Assembly: GCA_964652975.1 (NCBI GenBank)
Contig: CAZZCN010000082.1
Coordinates: 1-11,926 of the forward strand
DNA length: 11,926 bases
Direction of reading: 5' to 3'
From: CAZZCN01 sp964652975
GTDB taxonomy: Bacteria > Bacillota > Clostridia > Saccharofermentanales > UBA5734
Shown here piece after piece: positions 1 to 5,896 of the stretch. The translations under genes and the position numbers were made by a program. A model generated the notes under the pieces. The model did no database searches. It was not told the DNA's origin and saw nothing but the letters and a program-made list of their open reading frames with translations. Position 1 is the first letter of the stretch. The number at the start of each line of letters is the position of its first letter.

Positions 1-1
1 A

Positions 2-160
2 CTACCAAAAGGCACTTATACGTCGTATCGTGACGCTAATCCGTCTTTCGCTCCCGGACGACCTTCCACTTTCTCTTATCCGAAGGGTCTTACAGCCTAT
101 GAACCCTGCTCTCTGTCAGATGATGAAAATGTACTCCTCCCGCTCAACGCGAAAAATTAA
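2..160 (+). CDS. Possible C-terminal fragment of an unidentified protein
   Basis: An open frame enters from the left edge and ends at TAA (158-160), giving 52 residues with no start in the window. The residues look protein-like (for example APGRPSTFSYP and DDENVLLPLN), and the stretch is more GC-rich than the intergenic DNA that follows. A second plus-strand frame is also open here (3-188), but it is Leu/Arg/Ser-rich in the way shadow frames usually are, so I prefer this one. I do not recognise the family. The frame converges on the HEPN gene, leaving about 70 bp between the two stops with no clear terminator hairpin. A 52-codon open frame can arise by chance, so confidence is modest. Confidence 0.4.
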   Translation, partial: LPKGTYTSYRDANPSFAPGRPSTFSYPKGLTAYEPCSLSDDENVLLPLNAKN

Positions 161-230
161 ATCCACTTTTCTTTTATGCTCCCAATAATACATTGAAATC
201 AGGGTTTCGTCAAGACATCTGCAGCTCAGA

Positions 231-686
231 TTAATCAATATTATCCAGAAATTTCTTTAATTCATTTTTAGTTTGATACCATACAGTTTGGATGTTTTCA
301 ACTAGTGGACTAGTCTTATCCCAAGTAAGTTGAAAGGAATATGCATGTCTGAAAAAGTGCCTGAATTGCATATATTGAGCCAAGTTTTCAAGAGAATTCT
401 CAGATATCACCGGAATTCTTTTATCAGTATAAGATGCCATTTGGGTTAATAATTCCTTATGCCATCTGTCAGTTGAAGGGGTATGTTTATCAATATTTTT
501 AGATATGAGTAAAAATACATTTTCAATGCCATTGTAAAAAGAATGGATTACTGTAGCAATTGCTGCGAGTTCAATTGCATCAGGTGCTTTCTGTTTAACA
601 TGGTCAAATAATAACTCATAGGTGTCAAATAAAGTATCTATATCTAATATTGAGTCGTTTATCATATCTTTTACATTAGCTGACAC
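231..686 (-). CDS. hepT: HEPN-domain RNase toxin, HepT-like
   Basis: This 151-residue, mostly helical protein carries RHFFRHAY, which fits the HepT active-site pattern R-x4-H-x-Y (R109, H114, Y116). HEPN toxins of this family are dimeric RNases held inactive by a partner minimal nucleotidyltransferase that AMPylates the Tyr of this motif. The start is GTG at 686, supported by GGAGGG seven bases upstream. It overlaps the 3' end of the upstream nucleotidyltransferase gene by 11 bp, so the pair is translationally coupled in the order antitoxin then toxin. At 151 aa it is slightly long for the family. Family assignment is good; activity on any given RNA is inferred only. Confidence 0.8.
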   Translation of the reverse strand: MSANVKDMINDSILDIDTLFDTYELLFDHVKQKAPDAIELAAIATVIHSFYNGIENVFLLISKNIDKHTPSTDRWHKELLTQMASYTDKRIPVISENSLENLAQYMQFRHFFRHAYSFQLTWDKTSPLVENIQTVWYQTKNELKKFLDNID

Positions 687-966
687 GCAATAACCCTCCT
701 GATTTTATTAGTGCATTAGAAAATCTGGATTTATCATCAAGAGATATAAGGTCAACCTCGTGGTCTAACTTCATCGCAAGCTTTGAATATGCATAAAAGT
801 ATTTATCGGCACTAAGGCCTATAACAGCTATGTCTATATCCGATGATTCTTTTGAACTACCGTTAGCTATTGAACCAAAAACAAAAATTTCAGAAACACC
901 AAATTCTTTTAATATATCCTTTGCCTTTTCGATATCAGTAATGTATCTTTTTGGAATTTTTTTCAT
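676..966 (-). CDS. mntA: Minimal nucleotidyltransferase antitoxin, MntA-like
   Basis: A 96-residue protein with the pol-beta nucleotidyltransferase signature: FGSIANG (G31, S32), then SSDIDIAV (D43 and D45 as the metal-binding DxD) and a third acidic residue in EVDLISL (D72). All three carboxylates are present, so it should be catalytically competent. In MNT/HEPN modules this protein AMPylates and silences the HEPN toxin, whose gene follows with an 11-bp overlap. I chose ATG at 966, with GGTGA six bases upstream. An ATG two codons earlier (972) is possible but only three bases from GGTGG. The pair is a stand-alone accessory module unrelated to the sugar genes upstream. Confidence 0.85.
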   Translation of the reverse strand: MKKIPKRYITDIEKAKDILKEFGVSEIFVFGSIANGSSKESSDIDIAVIGLSADKYFYAYSKLAMKLDHEVDLISLDDKSRFSNALIKSGGLLRVS

Positions 967-1041
967 ACACATTCACCACCTTTACAACTATAATGCTTTA
1001 GGAAAAACTAATTTTTAACTGTGAATTTATTACCTAAACTG

Positions 1042-1070
1042 ATTTTACTACAAAACATCACAATCAACAA
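1042..1070 (-). promoter_or_regulatory. Candidate promoter for the mntA-hepT pair
   Basis: On the minus strand TTGTTG and TAAAAT are separated by 17 bases, about 75 bp upstream of the mntA start, in the 148-bp AT-rich gap after ppnP. The match to consensus is fair, but AT-rich DNA gives such matches easily. No rho-independent terminator for ppnP is evident in the same gap. Confidence 0.35.
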
Positions 1071-1114
1071 GCTAAGTGTTTACCTGACATTTACACAAAA
1101 GGTCATATTGTAAC

Positions 1115-1423
1115 TCACTTGTACGAACAACAGTAATCTGCGAAATTTTCAACCAGTATTTTGAAGCTCGAGTTGGCTGGAACTACAAACTGCTGTCCTT
1201 CTGTATAAAGAGTGTATTCGCTCTCACCTTTTTGCATGATTTCCATCTCGCCGCCTAGAACCTCCATGATCTCTTCAGTACCGGTATTGAACTCGTACTC
1301 GCCTGGTTGCATAACACCAAGTGTCTTCTTAGTTCCGTCTTCAAACACAATAGTGCGGCTCGATACATTCCCATCATAATACACATTCGCCTTTTTAATT
1401 ACTTTTACATTAACAAATTCCAT
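1115..1423 (-). CDS. ppnP: Pyrimidine/purine nucleoside phosphorylase, PpnP family
   Basis: A 102-residue single-domain cupin of the PpnP (formerly DUF1255 / YaiE) family, which splits nucleosides with phosphate into free base and ribose 1-phosphate. The length fits the family (E. coli PpnP has 94 residues). Typical segments are visible in order: a TIVFEDGTKKTLGVM strand pair, PGEYEFNTG, EVLGGEMEI, and a C-terminal VPANSSFKI before the conserved YCC-S-Y tail. The start is ATGGAATTT at 1423, with a GAGGT eight bases upstream; an upstream in-frame ATG (1441) lacks that spacing. It appears to have its own promoter (1462-1490), so it is probably not read only from the rhamnose cluster. The role would be nucleoside salvage. 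Confidence 0.85.
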   Translation of the reverse strand: MEFVNVKVIKKANVYYDGNVSSRTIVFEDGTKKTLGVMQPGEYEFNTGTEEIMEVLGGEMEIMQKGESEYTLYTEGQQFVVPANSSFKILVENFADYCCSYK

Positions 1424-1461
1424 TTTCTGTACCTCATACAAATTATTTTTTATCGACTGTT

Positions 1462-1490
1462 ATTATATCAATTTATGTTGCTTTATTCCA
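1462..1490 (-). promoter_or_regulatory. Promoter for ppnP
   Basis: The minus strand has a perfect TATAAT (1462-1467) preceded by TGA, an extended -10. A weak -35, TGGAAT (1485-1490, 3 of 6 matches), lies 17 bases upstream. Transcription would start about 30 bases before the ppnP ATG. Confidence 0.55.
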
Positions 1491-1528
1491 GCATAATACG
1501 AAATTGAAAATTAATGTATAGAAAGTCA

Positions 1529-1554
1529 AATCACGATTTGTATAATCACGATTT
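1529..1554. repeat. Two 11-bp direct repeats, possible operator or array edge
   Basis: AATCACGATTT occurs at 1529-1539 and again at 1544-1554, a period of 15 bp. Each unit is itself a near-palindrome, AATC-AC-GATT. The second copy stops two bases before an assembly gap. They lie about 40-60 bp upstream of the ppnP -35, so they could be a repressor operator. They could equally be the first units of a longer tandem array that broke the assembly. Confidence 0.5.
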
Positions 1555-1556
1555 GA

Positions 1557-1656
1557 NNNNNNNNNNNNNNNNNNNNNNNNNNNNNNNNNNNNNNNNNNNN
1601 NNNNNNNNNNNNNNNNNNNNNNNNNNNNNNNNNNNNNNNNNNNNNNNNNNNNNNNN
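1557..1656. other. Scaffold gap of 100 N, unknown true size
   Basis: The gap cuts the 3' end of the class II aldolase gene on its right and ends in repeated sequence on its left. No overlap is visible between the two flanks, unlike the gap inside rhaA. The length of exactly 100 is a placeholder. Missing sequence includes at least the aldolase C-terminus and possibly other genes. Confidence 0.95.
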
Positions 1657-2615
1657 TTCATGCAGTGATAGACGATATCGCCGGTCTTGCGATAGATTGT
1701 GCATTTGTTCTGAGCCCATGTTTGTCCGTCCTGTGGCAGTTCGGTGTCAACAATTGTAACGTTACCATTAAGGAAAACAAGCTGGTCTGGGTACAAGGCA
1801 TTCATGCAGAAATAGTCCATGTCATATTTAGGATTGGTGATCTTGTTTTTTAGCCATTGTGTGTCTGATATGAAAAGATTGTCAGCCTCTGCCCCTTCGG
1901 TATTTTCGACCTCTTCAAGCAAAATCGCCGGGAAATCCTTTTCGCTGATTTTAAACTCTGCTGCTATCAGTTTGTTAACCTCTTCATGGATTTTCAAAGT
2001 CTCTTCAAGGTCATCACTGGTTGCAATCAAGCCATGATTCTGCATGAAGATGGCTGATGGCATTTTGCCTGTTTCTTTCATGACCCTGTCCTGCTCGGCA
2101 GCGATTGCGAATGTCAGATTTGCGCCTGGATTGATGTAAGGAACATATCCGAAGCTGTAAGATGCGCTTGCAAGTGCTTTGGCTGCTATCTCGCGCCCTG
2201 TTACACAGCAGGTTGCAAGGTTGGCATATACAGGATGTGTGTGAAGCACATATTTAGAAAGAAGTGAATGAAATCCTGCTTCGACAGATGGTCTGAGCGC
2301 GGGAAGTCCTTCAATTGTCTGTATGGATTGCTTAGCAACATCCGAACCAGCCTTTTCGACATCTTCCAATTTAGAAGGGTCTGTGTTTTTGTAAAAATCA
2401 ACGATCGACGCATAATCCAGAACAGCATATGCATTATCTACACTCACCTGGCTGAGGCGAAATCCTGACGCTTTGATGGCCATCAGCTTATCATCGAATT
2501 TGCACGACGTATTGCCGCCACCGCCTTGAACATAATCGACTCTCTTACCCGGTTCAGTGGAAAGTCTGACGTAATTTTGCAGAACTTGATTGTTCTTTTG
2601 AAAAAAATCTGACAT
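1657..2615 (-). CDS. Class II aldolase (adducin-like), C-terminus in gap
   Basis: The first 319 residues of a zinc-dependent class II aldolase are present. Visible are the phosphate-binding glycine loop GGGGNTS (31-37), KASGFRL (48-54), the likely catalytic Glu in SVEAGFH (E112), and the zinc ligands HTH (H125, H127) and NHG (H194). A domain of about 120 residues continues beyond the core, as in the aldolase half of aldolase-SDR fusions acting on rhamnulose 1-phosphate. Here an SDR is encoded separately, at the other end of the cluster. It follows rhaA, so cleavage of L-rhamnulose 1-phosphate to DHAP and L-lactaldehyde is the simplest proposal, but the substrate is inferred. The start is ATG at 2615 with GGAGG eight bases upstream. 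That site belongs to structured repeat unit A. Confidence 0.8.
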
Positions 2616-2623
2616 TGTATTAT

Positions 2624-2737
2624 CCTCCGTAATATTTATCATGTAAAGAAAAACCATGTGAAACCGGAGGTTTCTGATAGCATTATATGCTATCAAATGA
2701 TTTTTCCATAGAGTGAAAATATTTATATTTTCACTCT
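2624..2737 (-). repeat. Structured tandem repeat unit A in aldolase leader
   Basis: Read on the minus strand the unit holds: an 11-bp perfect hairpin with a 4-base loop (2711-2736); GAAAAA and TTTTTC segments that can pair (2701-2706 with 2648-2653); between them an 8-bp hairpin (2676-2694) and the hairpin GAAACC-tcc-GGTTTC (2660-2674); then TTTACATGATAAATATTAC and GGAGG. The GGAGG is the aldolase ribosome binding site, so folding could affect aldolase translation. Unit B has the same order of parts with different stem sequences. Confidence 0.75.
2683..2709 (-). other. Possible 8-codon leader ORF inside unit A
   Basis: The sequence reads ATG GAA AAA TCA TTT GAT AGC ATA TAA. The GGAGG at the end of unit B lies upstream with the 26-bp perfect hairpin of unit A between it and the ATG, so only three unpaired bases would separate them if the hairpin forms. 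In unit B the matching position has ATT instead of ATG and the frame is not kept, which argues for coincidence. Confidence 0.15.
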
Positions 2738-2870
2738 CCTCCGTTATATGTATAATGTAAAGAAAAAGCATGTGAAACCGCAGGTTTCTAAAATCTTCTT
2801 ATGATTTTAAATGGTTTTTCAATAGTTCTATCAAAACGTTAAAAATAAATTTTTAACGTTTTGATAGAAC
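2738..2870 (-). repeat. Structured tandem repeat unit B overlapping rhaA 3' end
   Basis: This unit is offset 114 bp from unit A and has the same architecture. It starts with a perfect 21-bp hairpin with a 4-base loop (2825-2870), whose upstream arm contains the last five sense codons and the stop of rhaA. Then come GAAAAA/TTTTTC arms (2815-2820 with 2762-2767), a TAAAATC/GATTTTA hairpin (2789-2809), GAAACC-tgc-GGTTTC (2774-2788), and a second GGAGG. Shared blocks with A are highly similar, while two of the stems differ and remain paired. There is no U-tract after the long hairpin, so it is not a standard terminator. Confidence 0.75.
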
Positions 2871-4291
2871 TTTAGTTTCATAATCATGAACATCTGCAAG
2901 CCAGTCTGTCCCGACAGGCACTTTCTTGTCGAAGCAGTATTTGTTCCAGATCGCATTTAGAGGAAGTGTTCTGAATTCGTCCATCAAAGCGAGGCGGTCG
3001 GCAAAGTTTTTGTCTGCTTCCGCTTTCTTTAAAAGCTCGGTAGGCTCTAAAAGTGCTCCCATGATTGCTTTCTGTGTTGCTCTCGTTCCGACGACCCATG
3101 CGGATATGCGGTTGATTGAAGCATCAAAGAAGTCCAGAGCAATATGCACGCGGTCAAAAGCATCTGCACGTTTGATCTCGCGGATTACTTCCTGCACGTC
3201 TTCGTTTGAAATGACAACGTGGTCGCTGTCCCAGCGAACTCCACGGCTGACATGAATCAGAAGATCCTTGTTGAATAATAGCAATGAGCTGATTTTGTCA
3301 GCTATTGTCTCTGTCGGATGAAAATGTCCCATATCCAAAGTCAGCATCAAGTCATTGTTGCCTTTTACTTTTGCATGTCCAAGATAACCCATATAGAATT
3401 CGTGTGATCCAACAACATAGCTCTCAGAACCTATTCCGAAAAGCTTGCATTCGAGGCCTTCAAGGTAAATCTCGGGTGAGATTTTCTCTTCGAGGATCTC
3501 ATCAAGAGAATCTTTCAATATCTGTCTGTACATAAGTCTGTTGGCTGTTAAATCCTTCATTCCGTCCGGAATCCAGATATTGGTGATACAAGGGGATTTA
3601 CAGGCTTTACCCATATCTGCGGCTATTTTACGTGAAGCCTTAACGTGGTCAATCCAGAATCTTCTTGTCTTCTCATCAGGATGTGAGAGCGTCAGATTGT
3701 CTGCAGCCATCGGGTGTCCGAAGCATGAAGGGTTGAAGTCTAGAGCTATCTCATTTTTGACCGCCCAGTCAATCCACTTTGCGAAATGTTTGGTCTCGTA
3801 ACGATCTCTGTCTACTTTATCTCCATCCAACTCTGCATAACTGGCATGAACGTTGACCCTTTGTTTTCCAGGTAGCAGGCTCATCGCCTTCTCTAAGTCT
3901 GCACGAAGCTCCTGACCGTTTCTTGCCTTGCCAGGATAGTTTCCGGTAGCCATGATTCCGCCGGATGTTCCTCCTGCGTCGCTTTCAAGTCCCTGAACAT
4001 CATCGCCCTGCCAGCAGTGCAATGAGACCGGTACTGTGTCCATTAATTTGAGCGCCTCGTCGACATCCACTCCGTATCCGGCGTAAATNNNNNNNNNNNN
4101 NNNNNNNNNNNNNNNNNNNNNNNNNNNNNNNNNNNNNNNNNNNNNNNNNNNNNNNNNNNNNNNNNNNNNNNNNNNNNNNNNNNNNNNNCTGTGTCCATTA
4201 ATTTGAGCGCCTCGTCGACATCCACTCCGTATCCGGCGTAAATTTCCTTTGCGGCTTCATAGGCTTTCATTATGTTTTCTTTATTGCTCAT
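2853..4291 (-). CDS. rhaA: L-rhamnose isomerase, interrupted only by an artificial gap
   Basis: RhaA interconverts L-rhamnose and L-rhamnulose in the cytoplasm with divalent metal (usually Mn). The protein follows E. coli RhaA throughout: PVSLHCWQGDDV, TGNYPGKARN, LDFNPSCFGHP, FWIDH-KASR, NIWIPDGMKD, GSHEFYMGY, DMGHFHPTE, HVSR-VRWDSDHVV and LDFFDASINRI. The run of 100 N at 4089-4188 is flanked by the same 55 bp on both sides. Removing one copy plus the N (155 bp) restores a single frame of 427 residues, against 419 in E. coli. The start is ATG at 4291 (MSNKEN) with GGTGA five bases upstream; an ATG at 4303 sits too close to its AAAGGA. It begins 25 bp after the PHP gene, and its last codons lie within the 21-bp palindrome at 2825-2870. 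Confidence 0.93.
4034..4243. other. False scaffold gap: 55-bp overlap on both sides of 100 N
   Basis: Bases 4034-4088 and 4189-4243 are identical over 55 bp, separated only by 100 N (4089-4188). The two contigs therefore overlap end to end and should have been merged. A 55-bp overlap equals a k-mer size common in de Bruijn assemblers. The codons of rhaA around GVDVDEALKLMDT appear twice because of this, not because of a real duplication. Confidence 0.93.
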
Positions 4292-4316
4292 ATTTGTCAC
4301 CATTTCCTTTCATATT

Positions 4317-5612
4317 TTAACTAAATGTTTTAAGTGCATAATCTCTGAACTCGATTATCCTGTCGCTAAGCGAAGGCAGTCTTTCTATTGTCTCGTCCGA
4401 AAACATGCCAAGCACCAAATCCTTGGAGGCAAGCCATTCGTGACCTATGAGTGCCCATGCGGCATCGTACAGATTGTCAAATTCCGGCTTACGCATTGCT
4501 TCGCAGACGAATTTCTGCCGTGGCTGGTTGATGTCTTCACCACTGATCTGGAAAAACTGGTACTTATCGCAAAGCATCCTTAATCTGTCCAGCTGTTCAG
4601 GTGTGTTTCTTGAAGGCATGTATGTTACAGATTTGAAATCGAGTTCTTTCAATGTTTCAAAAACATCATCAAGAAAATCATCTTCGAATTTCTGTGCTTT
4701 CTTGTCTCCGGTAACCGATTCGCCAACATCCCCAAGGTATGCATATGCCAGTACGATTCCATGTTCTTTCGCAAAATCAGAAACTTTTGCTATCGGGTAA
4801 GCCTCCTCAGTCGAAGGAATATAAAACTGCTCCACCATGTTGCCCTTGAGGACGTTAAGGAGATCGTAATCATACATTTCGTTCGATGTGTCGCTAAGAA
4901 ATTTTAAATTGGCTCCCTTGATGGGTATCTGAAGCTGGCTTTCAAGTACATCTATTATTTTATCGCCTTTGCCGAATTTTGCAATCAGTTTACGGGCAAC
5001 AGCAAACAACAGATGCCTTTCTGTAACGCTTCCGTAATTATATGACATCGACAGTGGAATTACATCTAGGTCATAATCTATTTCAATGCCTGCATCTCTT
5101 AGAAGTGAATTGATTTTCTTGACCATCAACCGGTTGCGTTTACCGCGCTCTGCAGATATTGTCTTGAAAAATTCTGTAAGTGCTGGAATTGCACTGTGCG
5201 GAATCCCGTGCATGGCAACGTAGGCAACTGTCTCCTGGTCGGGGTTGTTTATTCTCCTGCCCTCGAGCTTTGTACCGGCAAAACTCGCTCTGAGTTCTGC
5301 TCCAATGGTCGTTGGCATGTTCATTATTCTTCCGGCCTCTGTGAATTCTATCGCACCGCTTATGGAATCATGATCCATGATTCCTGTGGTAACAAGTCCC
5401 GACTGCCAGGATTTGAATACCGCAGCAGACGGTGAATACGGAGAAAAAGAATAAATCGTATGAATATGGCTGTTTACATCTTTTAGTCTGACAGGCGCAG
5501 GTATCTGTCCCAGGTCCGCTGCAGCTCTCAATTTCTTAAGAGCTGTCAGCCTGTCAACGCTCTTAGGCGCATTTAAATCTTTTATTAAGTTGCTAATTTC
5601 ATTTTGATCCAT
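4317..5612 (-). CDS. PHP-domain metal-dependent hydrolase-like protein
   Basis: A 431-residue protein. After a 40-residue helical N-terminus comes a PHP fold with NSHIH (H49, H51), GIMDHDSISG (D80, H81, D82), GAELRA (E106) and AMHGIPHS (H135). These match the first metal-ligand motifs of PHP phosphoesterases, which hydrolyse phosphate esters with a trinuclear metal centre. The usual last motif (GSDxH) appears as GEDIN (about 358-362), with Asp kept and His replaced by Asn, so the metal site may be altered. The region between 150 and 280 is an insertion I do not recognise. The start is ATG at 5612, with GGAGG five bases upstream, and it ends 25 bp before rhaA. Its place in the cluster suggests a sugar-phosphate substrate, but the reaction is unknown. 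Confidence 0.75.
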   Translation of the reverse strand: MDQNEISNLIKDLNAPKSVDRLTALKKLRAAADLGQIPAPVRLKDVNSHIHTIYSFSPYSPSAAVFKSWQSGLVTTGIMDHDSISGAIEFTEAGRIMNMPTTIGAELRASFAGTKLEGRRINNPDQETVAYVAMHGIPHSAIPALTEFFKTISAERGKRNRLMVKKINSLLRDAGIEIDYDLDVIPLSMSYNYGSVTERHLLFAVARKLIAKFGKGDKIIDVLESQLQIPIKGANLKFLSDTSNEMYDYDLLNVLKGNMVEQFYIPSTEEAYPIAKVSDFAKEHGIVLAYAYLGDVGESVTGDKKAQKFEDDFLDDVFETLKELDFKSVTYMPSRNTPEQLDRLRMLCDKYQFFQISGEDINQPRQKFVCEAMRKPEFDNLYDAAWALIGHEWLASKDLVLGMFSDETIERLPSLSDRIIEFRDYALKTFS

Positions 5613-5630
5613 AGTTGCCTCCAAATTTTT

Positions 5631-5656
5631 GTAGCCGTTACCAACGCAGCATAACA
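5631..5656. repeat. Extra solo arm of the R element
   Basis: This 26-bp block resembles the far arm of element R1 (5851-5876): both read AGCCG..ACCAACGCAGCATAACA with a few changes. It is also complementary to R1's near arm (5731-5755). It lies just upstream of the PHP gene's ribosome binding site. Either it is a relic of a second element or it offers the near arm an alternative pairing partner. Confidence 0.6.
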
Positions 5657-5685
5657 GAATTAACGAAAATGTACTAGGTTGTATA

Positions 5686-5716
5686 CTTTGAGCCGTTTAT
5701 AAGTGTATGCTCAAAG
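5686..5716. repeat. Inverted repeat between R1 and the PHP gene
   Basis: CTTTGAGC (5686-5693) and GCTCAAAG (5709-5716) form a perfect 8-bp stem with a 15-base loop. The right arm overlaps the 12-bp palindrome TCAAAGCTTTGA (5711-5722). No T-run follows on either strand, so it is not a typical terminator. Confidence 0.5.
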
Positions 5717-5730
5717 CTTTGAAAAATTCT

Positions 5731-5876
5731 TGTTAGGCAAGGCGGTGGTGGCTTCAAAAGAGAGGCGCAACGCTAAAACTTCGTTTTAGCTATTGAAAAA
5801 TCTGATAGAAGTAGATTTTTCTTTGTATATTATACATTTAACTGAATTTTGAAGCCGCCACCAACGCAGCATAACA
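5731..5876. repeat. Structured repeat element R1
   Basis: Imperfect outer arms at 5731-5759 and 5847-5876 (TGTTA..GGTGG.GGCTTCAAAA against its complement) enclose two perfect hairpins: GCTAAAAC-ttc-GTTTTAGC (5772-5790) and GAAAAATCT-9 bases-AGATTTTTC (5795-5821). The core 5753-5825 matches element R2 (10113-10185) at 72 of 73 bases. It lies 20 bp after the E1 stop codon and upstream of the PHP gene. It could be a small mobile repeat (MITE-like) or a transcribed structure affecting mRNA processing. No coding capacity is seen. Confidence 0.8.
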
Positions 5877-5896
5877 GGATTTTAACATAACCTAAT

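Noticed and set aside
1529..1554. CRISPR array edge
   Set aside because: The units are 11 bp with 4-bp spacing, far too short for CRISPR repeats and spacers, and no cas gene is present.
2616..2771. An N-terminal extension of the aldolase reading through the tandem repeat units
   Set aside because: The frame is open by chance in AT-rich hairpins. The GGAGG eight bases before the ATG at 2615 and the class II aldolase homology starting there fix the true start.
2825..2870. Rho-independent terminator after rhaA
   Set aside because: The stem is long but AT-rich and is followed by TATTGAAAAA rather than a T-run. It also matches the first hairpin of a repeat family, not a terminator.
2853..4303. 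rhaA as two partial genes, a frameshifted pseudogene or a gene with an internal duplication
   Set aside because: The apparent break is the 100-N gap with a 55-bp contig overlap; merged, the frame is intact.
5686..5722. Terminator between E1 and the PHP gene
   Set aside because: An 8-bp stem is present but no T-run follows on either strand, and the downstream PHP and rhaA genes continue in the same direction.
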